The notes beneath the pieces were generated by a model. That model searched no databases, was not told the DNA's origin, and was given only the letters and a program-made list of their open reading frames with translations. The translations under genes were made by a program, and so were the position numbers. Below, piece after piece: positions 35,133-41,095 of a stretch of DNA of 41,095 bases. Positions within the stretch are counted from its first letter, which is position 1, and the number at the start of each line of letters is the position of its first letter. Source of the DNA: Clostridia bacterium (GTDB lineage Bacteria > Bacillota > Clostridia > Christensenellales > Aristaeellaceae); assembly GCA_017436605.1 (NCBI GenBank), contig JAFSCW010000139.1, forward strand, positions 1 through 41,095, given 5' to 3'.

Positions 35133-36107
35133 TTATTTCTTTACCGGCTGCGTCTGTCCCATGGATGCGATCGAATCGCGCATGGACGTATCGGCAATGG
35201 TGTTCTGCATCTGATAGTAATCCATCACGCCCAGCTTGCCATCGCGCAGCGCAGCGGCCATCGCCTTGGGCACCTCCGCCTCGGCTTCGATAACCTTGGC
35301 GCGCTGCTCCTGGGCGGCAGCCTTCATCTCCTGCTCGCGGGCGACGGCCATAGCGCGGCGCTCCTCCGCCTTCGCCTGCGCGATTCGGCGATCGGCCTCC
35401 GCCTGATCCATCTGCAGCTGAGCGCCGACATTGCGGCCCACATCCACATCGGCGATATCAATCGACAGGATCTCAAACGCGGTGCCGGCGTCCAGGCCCT
35501 TGCCCAGCACGGTCCTGGAAATCAGATCCGGATTCTCCAGAACTTCCTTATGCGTCTGCGCAGAACCGACAGTCGTAACGATGCCCTCGCCAACGCGCGC
35601 AACGATCGTCTCCTCGCCCGCGCCGCCGACCAGACGCTCAATGTTTGCGCGCACGGTCACGCGCGCCTTGGCGCGCAGTTCGATACCGTCCTTCGCGATG
35701 GCCGCAACGACCGGCGTCTCGATGACCTTGGGGTTAACGCTCATCTGCACAGCCTGCAGGACGTCGCGTCCGGCAAGGTCAATCGCGCAGGCCTCCGGGA
35801 AATCCAGCTTGATATTCGCGCCGCGCGCCGTAATGAGCGCGGTGATCACACGGTCGAGATTGCCGCCGGCAAGGTAGTGCGCTTCCATCTTGCTGATCTC
35901 CATATTCAGTCCGGCTTTTTCGGCCTTAATCAGCGGCGCCACGATCTTCGCCGGGGAAACCCTGCGGATTTTCATGCCCACGAGAGTGAAAATCGAAACA
36001 TGCACGCCGGAAGCCAGCGCAGAAACCCACAGCCCCAGCGGAATAAAGCTCAGAAAAACGATGATCGCAATGATGATGACAAAAATCAGAATGATACCTT
36101 CGAACAT
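35133..36107 (-). CDS. floA: Flotillin-like protein FloA
   Basis: A 324-residue flotillin-like scaffold of functional membrane microdomains. An N-terminal hairpin-like membrane segment (about 5-40) is followed by an SPFH/PHB domain (about 45-200, with [23 protein letters not shown]). Next comes an Ala/Glu/Lys/Arg-rich coiled coil (about 225-290, [20 protein letters not shown]). Length and wording match FloA (YqfA). GGAGAAG precedes the ATG. It lies downstream of nfeD (82-nt gap), the standard pairing of flotillin and NfeD proteins. The two genes after it, a small membrane protein and a LytTR regulator, appear to be in the same operon. Confidence 0.95.
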   Translation of the reverse strand: MFEGIILIFVIIIAIIVFLSFIPLGLWVSALASGVHVSIFTLVGMKIRRVSPAKIVAPLIKAEKAGLNMEISKMEAHYLAGGNLDRVITALITARGANIKLDFPEACAIDLAGRDVLQAVQMSVNPKVIETPVVAAIAKDGIELRAKARVTVRANIERLVGGAGEETIVARVGEGIVTTVGSAQTHKEVLENPDLISRTVLGKGLDAGTAFEILSIDIADVDVGRNVGAQLQMDQAEADRRIAQAKAEERRAMAVAREQEMKAAAQEQRAKVIEAEAEVPKAMAAALRDGKLGVMDYYQMQNTIADTSMRDSIASMGQTQPVKK

Positions 36108-36189
36108 GGTATTCTTCTCCTTTCAGAATCCTCTTGTCAGAATCCTCCCGCGCACGCGCGCCCTTCCTCCATCTATCCTGAGCCGCGCC

Positions 36190-36684
36190 TCAGTTTCCGC
36201 CGAGCTGGCGGACAACGATGCGCGCACCATCCACACTGATGATTTCAATCGGCATATCGCGCTCAACAAAGTCGCCTTCCGTGACGACATTCAGCCGGAC
36301 GCCGTCAAAATCGCCGATGCCGGCCGGCCGAAGCACACTGCCGGTCTTTCCCGTTCTGCCGACAAGCACCTGCATATCTCCGTGATATTCCAGCTCCTGC
36401 TTATCATCCAGGAACAGCTCCGACCGGCCCATGCCACCGCGCGCCGCCGCGCGCAGCACCCACGAAATCAGCACCGCCAGCACAGCAATGACGACAAGCA
36501 GAATCCCGACCGCCGTCAGCATGCCGTAGTGCATGGCAGCGAGCAGAACGCCCGCCCCGATGAGCACCATGCCGGAAATGCCCGGCAGGCCAAAGCCCGG
36601 CAGAAATACCTCCACGATGATCAGCGCCGCGCCCAGCAAAACACAAAGCAGCATCGGCAGATTCGCGATCAGATTGGCCATCAT
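36190..36684 (-). CDS. Short NfeD-family membrane protein
   Basis: A 164-residue protein of the short NfeD class. Three or four hydrophobic segments (about 5-85) include IVEVFLPGFGLPGISGMVLIG, a common NfeD phrase. The C-terminal OB-fold domain (about 105-164) shows LVGRTGKTGSVLRPAGIGDFDG, also typical. It has no ClpP-like protease domain, which only long NfeD proteins carry. NfeD proteins work with flotillins in membrane organisation; floA follows directly. The start has two adjacent ATG codons (36684 and 36681) with AAGGGGG upstream. Confidence 0.92.
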   Translation of the reverse strand: MMANLIANLPMLLCVLLGAALIIVEVFLPGFGLPGISGMVLIGAGVLLAAMHYGMLTAVGILLVVIAVLAVLISWVLRAAARGGMGRSELFLDDKQELEYHGDMQVLVGRTGKTGSVLRPAGIGDFDGVRLNVVTEGDFVERDMPIEIISVDGARIVVRQLGGN

Positions 36685-36785
36685 AGGATTACCCCCTTCT
36701 TTCGTATCATCAGCATACCACAGCCAACGCGCAAGGAAAAGTGTTTTTGTCTCAAATGTCCTTTTCAGCGTCCGAAACCGCAGGT

Positions 36786-37358
36786 TCAGCCCCGGCCCAG
36801 CATCGCGGCAAGGCGGCGGACGTCCTCTTCATACACGCTTTCCAGAGACCGGTTATAAATCAGGCTCGCCGGATGATACAGCGCAAAGAGCGGAAGTCCC
36901 GTTTCGCCGGCAGGAATGATCCTGCCATGCACCTGCCCGATGGTCTGTTTCGATCCGGTCAGCGCCTGCAGCGGCACATTGCCCAGCGTCGCGATCATCT
37001 CCGGCGCAATCTCGTCGATTTCCCGGATCAGCCACGGCCGAAAAAGCGCCGTCTCCTCCCGGGTCGGCGGGCGGTTGGAGAGCCGGCCTGTCTTTCCCGT
37101 CTTGGTCGGCCGGATTTTGACGGTATTGGAAATGTAGATTTCCTCGCGCTTCATGCCCGCCAGTTCGAGAAAGCGGTCGAGATTCTTTCCGGCTTTGCCG
37201 ACAAAGGGCCTTCCCTGCAGCGTCTCCTGTTCACCCGGCGCTTCGCCGATGAGCATCAGCTTGGGCTTCTTTGGCCCCTCTCCAAAGACCAGCGCGCTTT
37301 CCCTGCCCGGCATGACGCCGGCAATCAGTTCCCGCAGTTCGCGCTTATATTTGTCCAC
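36786..37358 (-). CDS. Uracil-DNA glycosylase family-4-like protein lacking Fe-S cysteines
   Basis: A 190-residue member of the UDG superfamily. Motif 1 is LIGEAPGEQETLQGRPFVG (about 37-54) and the C-terminal active-site loop is LYHPASLIYN. Layout and length match the family-4 paralog just upstream. However the protein contains no cysteine at all. The KCRPP cysteine is Ile82 here (VKIRPTKTG), and the second ligand of that pair is also replaced. It therefore cannot hold the [4Fe-4S] cluster. It may be an active cluster-free UDG, since the uracil pocket residues look intact, or have a changed substrate. The start is GTG, with AAAGGTGG 7 nt upstream. It is second in an operon, 33 nt after the canonical paralog. 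Confidence 0.85.
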   Translation of the reverse strand: MDKYKRELRELIAGVMPGRESALVFGEGPKKPKLMLIGEAPGEQETLQGRPFVGKAGKNLDRFLELAGMKREEIYISNTVKIRPTKTGKTGRLSNRPPTREETALFRPWLIREIDEIAPEMIATLGNVPLQALTGSKQTIGQVHGRIIPAGETGLPLFALYHPASLIYNRSLESVYEEDVRRLAAMLGRG

Positions 37359-37391
37359 AAGCTTTCCACCTTTCCCCCGCAGAAGCAGCGC

Positions 37392-37964
37392 TTATCCCTG
37401 CGGATATGCGCCCAGTTCCTTCAGTTTATCCCGGATCGCCTTGAAATCCTCCCATGCGGGCCGTTTTTTATCCATATCGCGCAAAAGCGCAGCCGGATGA
37501 AAGGTCGGCATGAACCATATGCCCTTGCGCAGCTGCCATACGCCGCGATCGCGCGTGATGCGGATATGATCGCCCAGCAGCGCGCGGGCCGGCGTCGAGC
37601 CGAGGCAGACGATGATCTTCGGCCGGACCAGCGCAACCTGCTGACGCAGATAATCCATGCAGGCCGCGCGCTCATCCGCTTCCGGCACGCGGTTCTGCGG
37701 CGGACGGCACTTGACGATGTTGCAGATATAGACCTGATCGCGCGTCATGCCGATCGCGGCAAGCATTTTATCCAGCAGCTGACCGGCCGCGCCGACAAAA
37801 GGCCTTCCGGTTTCATCCTCCTGCTGCCCCGGTCCTTCTCCGATCAGCATCAGACTCGCGTGGATATCGCCCTCGCCAAGAACGACGTTTGTTCTCGTCT
37901 GGCAAAGCCGGCATCTTTCACAGCCAAATACAGCTTCCGTCAGCGTCGGCCACGAGGTCTTCAT
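37392..37964 (-). CDS. Family-4 uracil-DNA glycosylase with [4Fe-4S] cluster
   Basis: A 190-residue thermostable-type (family 4) uracil-DNA glycosylase that removes uracil from DNA at the start of base-excision repair. The four cluster ligands are visible: Cys15 and Cys18 (CERC), and Cys86 and Cys102 with the usual spacing (KCRPPQNRVPEADERAAC). Motif 1 is LIGEGPGQQEDETGRPFVG and motif 3 is FHPAALLRD. The ATG at 37964 has AAGGGATG upstream. It is followed by a cysteine-free paralog and preceded by a small membrane-protein gene. Confidence 0.93.
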   Translation of the reverse strand: MKTSWPTLTEAVFGCERCRLCQTRTNVVLGEGDIHASLMLIGEGPGQQEDETGRPFVGAAGQLLDKMLAAIGMTRDQVYICNIVKCRPPQNRVPEADERAACMDYLRQQVALVRPKIIVCLGSTPARALLGDHIRITRDRGVWQLRKGIWFMPTFHPAALLRDMDKKRPAWEDFKAIRDKLKELGAYPQG

Positions 37965-38032
37965 ATGCGCTCATCCCTTCCAAAGAACGTATGCCCGATA
38001 CAAAAAGCGGCCTCTTCCCGCAGGATGAAGCC

Positions 38033-38254
38033 TCATTTCTTTGCCGCATCGGTAATGATCACCGCATCGGTAATGTTGTCCGTCAGATCTGCAAACGTCA
38101 CCGAAAGATCCTGCCGCAGCCATGAATACAGGCTTCCCAGCATCAGCAGAAGGACGATAATCGCCGCGGACGCAGCCGCTGCGCTGAAGACGTCGACCAC
38201 GCCCGCAGCCACGCGATAACCGATCCGGCTGTTTGATTTCTTCTTTTTCTTCAC
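38033..38254 (-). CDS. Small single-pass membrane protein, function unknown
   Basis: A 73-residue protein with a Lys-rich start (KKKKKSNSRIG), one hydrophobic segment (about 22-45, AAAASAAIIVLLLMLGSLYSW) and a short acidic tail containing TDNITDAVIITDAAKK. The start is taken as GTG at 38254, with GAGGGG about 10 nt upstream. An in-frame ATG at 38314 would add 20 residues without a ribosome binding site. It lies 68 nt before the first UDG gene in the same direction. An overlapping frame at 37971-38264 is judged a shadow because it lacks membrane or domain character. No family is recognised. Confidence 0.6.
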   Translation of the reverse strand: MKKKKKSNSRIGYRVAAGVVDVFSAAAASAAIIVLLLMLGSLYSWLRQDLSVTFADLTDNITDAVIITDAAKK

Positions 38255-38359
38255 GAAGCCACAACCCCTCGTCAGGATAACGATTTCCTGCAAATATTGT
38301 ACCCCATCGCCCAAGGCCGTGTCAATACAAAGCGCACAGACGCGCCTTCCGCCCGTTTT

Positions 38360-38878
38360 TTACAGATAATCCATCCAGGCTCCGTCCGCCTCTTCCCGAC
38401 CGGTCAGCTCGCCGTGATCCAGCAGCTTGTCAAACCCCCGCTGGCGAAGCGCCTCATAGCAGACAATTGCCACAGAATTGGACAGATTCAGACTGCGCGC
38501 GCCGCTGACCATGGGGATGCGGATGCAGCGGTCATAGACGCGCTCAAGCAGGTTTTCCGGAAGCCCGCGGGATTCACGGCCGAAGACCAGAAACACGTCC
38601 TCAGGATATTCCACCTGCGCATAGCTGTGCGGCGCCTTGGTGCTGGCATAATAGAACTGCGCGTCCGGATACTGCCTCAGCACATCGGAAAAGTCCGGAT
38701 GGACATGCACCTTGACCAGCGGCCAATAATCCAGCCCCGCGCGCTTCAGATACTTATCCTCCAGCTTATAGCCCAGCGGCTCAACCAGATGCAGTTCGCT
38801 GCCCGTCGCCGCGCAGGTTCGCGCAATGTTGCCGGTATTCTGCGGAATCTCAGGTTCAATCAGGACGATATGGATCAT
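38360..38878 (-). CDS. trmL: tRNA (cytidine/uridine-2'-O-)-methyltransferase TrmL
   Basis: A 172-residue SPOUT methyltransferase that 2'-O-methylates the wobble base of tRNA-Leu isoacceptors. The N-terminus IHIVLIEPEIPQNTGNIAR and the trefoil-knot SAM-binding motifs LVFGRESRGLPE and IPMVSGARSLNLSNSVAIV are diagnostic. Length is that of minimal TrmL, without extensions. The ATG at 38878 has GAGGAG upstream; a frame start 33 codons earlier lies across the promoter region and is rejected. It is divergent from the EamA gene and seems monocistronic. Confidence 0.95.
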   Translation of the reverse strand: MIHIVLIEPEIPQNTGNIARTCAATGSELHLVEPLGYKLEDKYLKRAGLDYWPLVKVHVHPDFSDVLRQYPDAQFYYASTKAPHSYAQVEYPEDVFLVFGRESRGLPENLLERVYDRCIRIPMVSGARSLNLSNSVAIVCYEALRQRGFDKLLDHGELTGREEADGAWMDYL

Positions 38879-38934
38879 ACATTCTCTCCTCAAACATGAT
38901 CTGTTTTCCTGCCGGGAAAACCAATCTACGCTGT

Positions 38935-38963
38935 ATTCTACCTCAAATTCCCGGTCTGCGCAA
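38935..38963 (-). promoter_or_regulatory. Probable promoter of trmL
   Basis: TTGCGC (38958-38963), 17-bp spacer, TAGAAT (38935-38940) on the minus strand. The -35 is weak. Confidence 0.45.
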
Positions 38964-38970
38964 GCCATCC

Positions 38971-39000
38971 TTGACAAGCTGCCCGCAGGACATGTATCAT
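38971..39000 (+). promoter_or_regulatory. Promoter of the second EamA gene
   Basis: TTGACA (38971-38976), 18-bp spacer, TATCAT (38995-39000), 29 nt before the GTG start. It lies back to back with the trmL promoter. Confidence 0.75.
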
Positions 39001-39029
39001 AGCTTTGCTATACAAAAGGAGGAAATCCC

Positions 39030-39926
39030 GTGAATCAGTCCATCACCAAGGCCCGGGGCATGGCGATGCTCATCTTCGTCAATGTCATGTGGGGACTTTC
39101 GTTTATCTTTTCAAAGGCCGCGCTTGCCGAAGGCATGCCCGCCATGACGCTTGCCTTCATCCGGTATCTGCTGACGGCGGCGATGATGATCCCGCTGTGT
39201 ATCCGGATGGAGGGCGGCATACGGCTGTATCGATGGGCGCCGCTGGCCCTTGCGACAACGCTGCTGGGCATCACCGTCTATTTCTTTTTTGAATACACCG
39301 GCCTGCAGCGGACGACCGCTTCCGCCGCTTCGCTGATTCTCGCACTGGTTCCGATGATGACGCTCCTTTACCGCGTCCTTTTCTGCCGAGAACGCATCTC
39401 TCCTGTCCGTTGGGGCGCCGTCGCGCTCTCTCTGATCGGTGCGTATCTCGTCATCATGACCGACGGAAGCGAAGGCGCGGGTACGCTTGCCGGCAATCTG
39501 CTCATGGTCTGCGCCTGCCTGTGCTGGACGGGCTATATCCTCACAACGCCCAGGCTGATGGAAAACTGCTCGTCCATGCGCGTGAGCACCTGGCAGGCGA
39601 TCGCAGGCGCCATGACGCTTGCTCCCTTTGCGCTCTATGAGCGCGAAAGCTGGGTGCCTGTATCGCCGACGGCATGGCTGTGCATCTTTCTGCTCGCCGC
39701 AATCTGCTCTGCCCTGTGCTACGTCCTGTACAACGACGCCATCCGCGTAGTCGATACGCTGACCGTATCGCTGACGATCAACCTCAACCCCGTCGCAGCG
39801 TGTATCGGCGGCGCGCTCCTGCTTTCCGAGCGGATGACCGGCATGCAGCTTTGCGGCGGCGCAGCCATCGTCCTTTCGATGATCATCGACGCCCTGGAAA
39901 CAGGACGCACAAAAAAACAGGGTTGA
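39030..39926 (+). CDS. EamA/DMT-family transporter (second copy)
   Basis: A 298-residue membrane protein with ten hydrophobic segments in two EamA repeats. The N-terminal phrase LIFVNVMWGLSFIFSKAAL and the segment-3 region FFEYTGLQRTTASAASLILAL are common in DMT exporters. The second repeat contains LSLTINLNPVAACIGGALLLSERMT in the usual position. The substrate is unknown. The start is GTG at 39030 with AAAGGAGG 8 nt upstream. It is only distantly related to the EamA protein at 4867-5763. Its stop codon lies inside the -35 element of the following tyrS leader. Confidence 0.9.
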   Translation: MNQSITKARGMAMLIFVNVMWGLSFIFSKAALAEGMPAMTLAFIRYLLTAAMMIPLCIRMEGGIRLYRWAPLALATTLLGITVYFFFEYTGLQRTTASAASLILALVPMMTLLYRVLFCRERISPVRWGAVALSLIGAYLVIMTDGSEGAGTLAGNLLMVCACLCWTGYILTTPRLMENCSSMRVSTWQAIAGAMTLAPFALYERESWVPVSPTAWLCIFLLAAICSALCYVLYNDAIRVVDTLTVSLTINLNPVAACIGGALLLSERMTGMQLCGGAAIVLSMIIDALETGRTKKQG

Positions 39927-39951
39927 CATTCGTATTTTCGCACCGTATAAT
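39923..39951 (+). promoter_or_regulatory. Perfect consensus promoter of the tyrS T-box transcript
   Basis: TTGACA (39923-39928), 17-bp spacer, TATAAT (39946-39951). The TGA stop of the EamA gene (39924-39926) is part of the -35 hexamer. Confidence 0.93.
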
Positions 39952-39957
39952 ACGAAA

Positions 39958-40222
39958 AGAAGCGACGAAGGGAACAAGTACGCTCGCCGCATGTGATCAA
40001 GAGAGCTGCCGGATGGTGCAAGGCAGCATCACATGGCCTGCGGAATACATCCCGGAGCTCGGCCCCGAACAGCAAACCGCTCAGTAGGCCGCCGCCGGTA
40101 CGCCGGATACAGCGTGCAGCCCGTGATCTGCGGGCGGTGAGGAGGTCTGCCGCAAGGCTGCCTCGAACGGAAGTGGTACCGCGTGATTTCACGCCTTCCT
40201 GATTGTAAGGAGGGCGTTTTTC
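39958..40222 (+). promoter_or_regulatory. Tyrosine-specific T-box riboswitch of tyrS
   Basis: A complete transcriptional T-box leader. Stem I contains the AGAGAGC and GATGGTGCAA elements. Its specifier loop reads GGAATACATCC, with the tyrosine codon TAC at 40046-40048. The conserved T-box sequence AAGTGGTACCGCG is at 40172-40184, and its TGGT bulge pairs with the ACCA end of uncharged tRNA-Tyr. The antiterminator pairs GGAAG (40170-40174) with CTTCC (40196-40200), and the same CTTCC is used by the terminator. Uncharged tRNA-Tyr should therefore switch tyrS on. Confidence 0.95.
40193..40222 (+). terminator. Regulated terminator of the T-box leader
   Basis: A 9-bp stem CGCCTTCCT/AGGAGGGCG (one G-U) with a 7-nt loop, then TTTTTCTTTT. 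It competes with the antiterminator for CTTCC at 40196-40200. Confidence 0.92.
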
Positions 40223-40268
40223 TTTTGCTCTCCTGCCCCATTACATTCTTCTAACGGAGGGATACCCC

Positions 40269-41095
40269 ATGGCACAGCACATTCTCGACATCCTCAAGGA
40301 GCGCGGCTTTATCGCGCAGGTCACCTATGAGGAAGACCTGTACAAGCAGCTCGAAAACCCGACCACCTTCTACGTCGGTTTCGATCCGACCGCTGATTCC
40401 CTGCACATCGGCCACTACATTCCGATCATGGCGATGGCGCACATGCAGCGCGCCGGCCATAAGCCGATCGCCCTGATGGGTGGCGGTACCGCGATGATCG
40501 GCGACCCGTCCGGCAAGACCGATATGCGCAAGATGATGACCGTCGAAACCATCGACAACAACGTCGCGCAGATCAAGCAGCAGATGGGCCGCTTCCTCGA
40601 TTTCAGCGAGGATAAGGCGATCATCGTCAACAACGGCGATTGGCTCCGTCATCTGAACTTCATCGACTTCATGCGCGATATCGGTTCCACCTTCTCCGTC
40701 AACAAGATGCTGACGGCGGACTGCTACAAGGCCCGCATGGCGACCGAGAACGGCCTTTCCTTCCTGGAGTTCACCTACATGCTCATGCAGAGCTATGACT
40801 TCCTGGAGCTGTATAAGCGCTATGGCTGCCGCCTGCAGATGGGCGGCAACGACCAGTGGAGCAACATGCTCGGCGGCGCGGATCTCATCCGCCGCAAGGA
40901 GCAGACCTCCGCTTTTGCGTGCACATTCCAGCTGCTGCTGACCCACGATGGCCGCAAGATGGGCAAGACCGAGAAGGGCGCCCTGTGGCTCTCCGCGGAG
41001 AAGACCAGCCCGTACGACTTCTATCAGTACTGGCGCAACATCGACGACAAGGACGTCGGCAAGTGCCTCGGCCTTCTGACCTTCCTGCCGATGGA
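40269..41095 (+). CDS. tyrS: Tyrosyl-tRNA synthetase (5' part; runs off the window)
   Basis: The first 275 codons of a class I TyrRS; the frame stays open to the window edge. The protein starts [19 protein letters not shown]. The HIGH signature is HIGHYIP near residue 49, and tyrosine-recognition wording is present ([26 protein letters not shown]). The KMSKS loop appears as KMGKTEKG. The anticodon-binding S4-like C-terminal domain lies beyond the window. GGAGG precedes the ATG at good distance. Expression is controlled by the tyrosine T-box just upstream. Confidence 0.97.
   Translation, partial: MAQHILDILKERGFIAQVTYEEDLYKQLENPTTFYVGFDPTADSLHIGHYIPIMAMAHMQRAGHKPIALMGGGTAMIGDPSGKTDMRKMMTVETIDNNVAQIKQQMGRFLDFSEDKAIIVNNGDWLRHLNFIDFMRDIGSTFSVNKMLTADCYKARMATENGLSFLEFTYMLMQSYDFLELYKRYGCRLQMGGNDQWSNMLGGADLIRRKEQTSAFACTFQLLLTHDGRKMGKTEKGALWLSAEKTSPYDFYQYWRNIDDKDVGKCLGLLTFLPM

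Noticed and set aside
37971-38264. 97-codon minus-strand frame overlapping the small membrane-protein gene
   Set aside because: Its product is rich in Arg, Gly and Cys with no membrane or domain pattern, while the other frame has a Lys-rich start, a clean hydrophobic segment and a ribosome binding site.

Overview
The window looks like the chromosome of an anaerobic Clostridia-type Firmicute of fairly high GC. Pointers are an oxygen-sensitive class III ribonucleotide reductase (nrdD-nrdG), a sporulation gene (spoVAC), a tyrosine T-box leader, remB next to gyrB, a flotillin/NfeD pair, and strong AGGAGG ribosome binding sites. No rRNA, CRISPR array, insertion sequence or complete prophage is visible. 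Most genes lie on the minus strand. On the plus strand I accept only a rhomboid-like gene, rpsT, one EamA transporter and tyrS.

Layout. 1-1000: an AT-richer strip with a small XRE regulator and a tRNA-Asn gene with consensus promoter and terminator. 1050-4900: a rhomboid-like membrane protein, then (minus) asnS, tcdA and a membrane protein with an internal duplication. 4860-10820: remB-gyrB-gyrA from one promoter, then an EamA exporter. 10860-14930: nrdD-nrdG plus a secreted S49 peptidase, driven by a consensus promoter followed by a pair of NrdR-like boxes. 15000-18450: a membrane-anchored solute-binding-like protein, then greA-lysS, in which LysRS carries an extra C-terminal tRNA-binding domain. 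18460-22300: two tandem small P-loop kinases of lower GC, a DegV protein and a phosphohexomutase. 22470-27380: a complete branched-chain amino-acid ABC importer livJ-livH-livM-livG-livF.

27600-33150: a GH2 glycosidase, spoVAC, a sigma/anti-sigma pair and a secreted protein with three peptidoglycan-binding modules. 33300-33790: rpsT behind a structured leader of about 160 nt. 33850-36690: nfeD-floA-membrane protein-LytTR regulator. 36780-38260: a small membrane protein and two family-4 uracil-DNA glycosylases, one lacking all Fe-S cysteines. 38360-41095: trmL, an EamA transporter, and a tyrosine T-box controlling tyrS, which runs off the window.

The window is mainly housekeeping: translation (tRNA-Asn, AsnRS, LysRS, TyrRS, S20, TcdA, TrmL), DNA topology and repair (gyrase, UDGs), dNTP supply and amino-acid import. 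No large undescribed system is evident. The best candidates for something new are RNA- or domain-level: the possible Shine-Dalgarno switch in the rpsT leader, the LysRS fusion, the cysteine-free UDG paralog beside a canonical one, and the flotillin operon ending in an orphan LytTR regulator. Start codons were chosen by Shine-Dalgarno placement and family alignment from memory; no database search was run.
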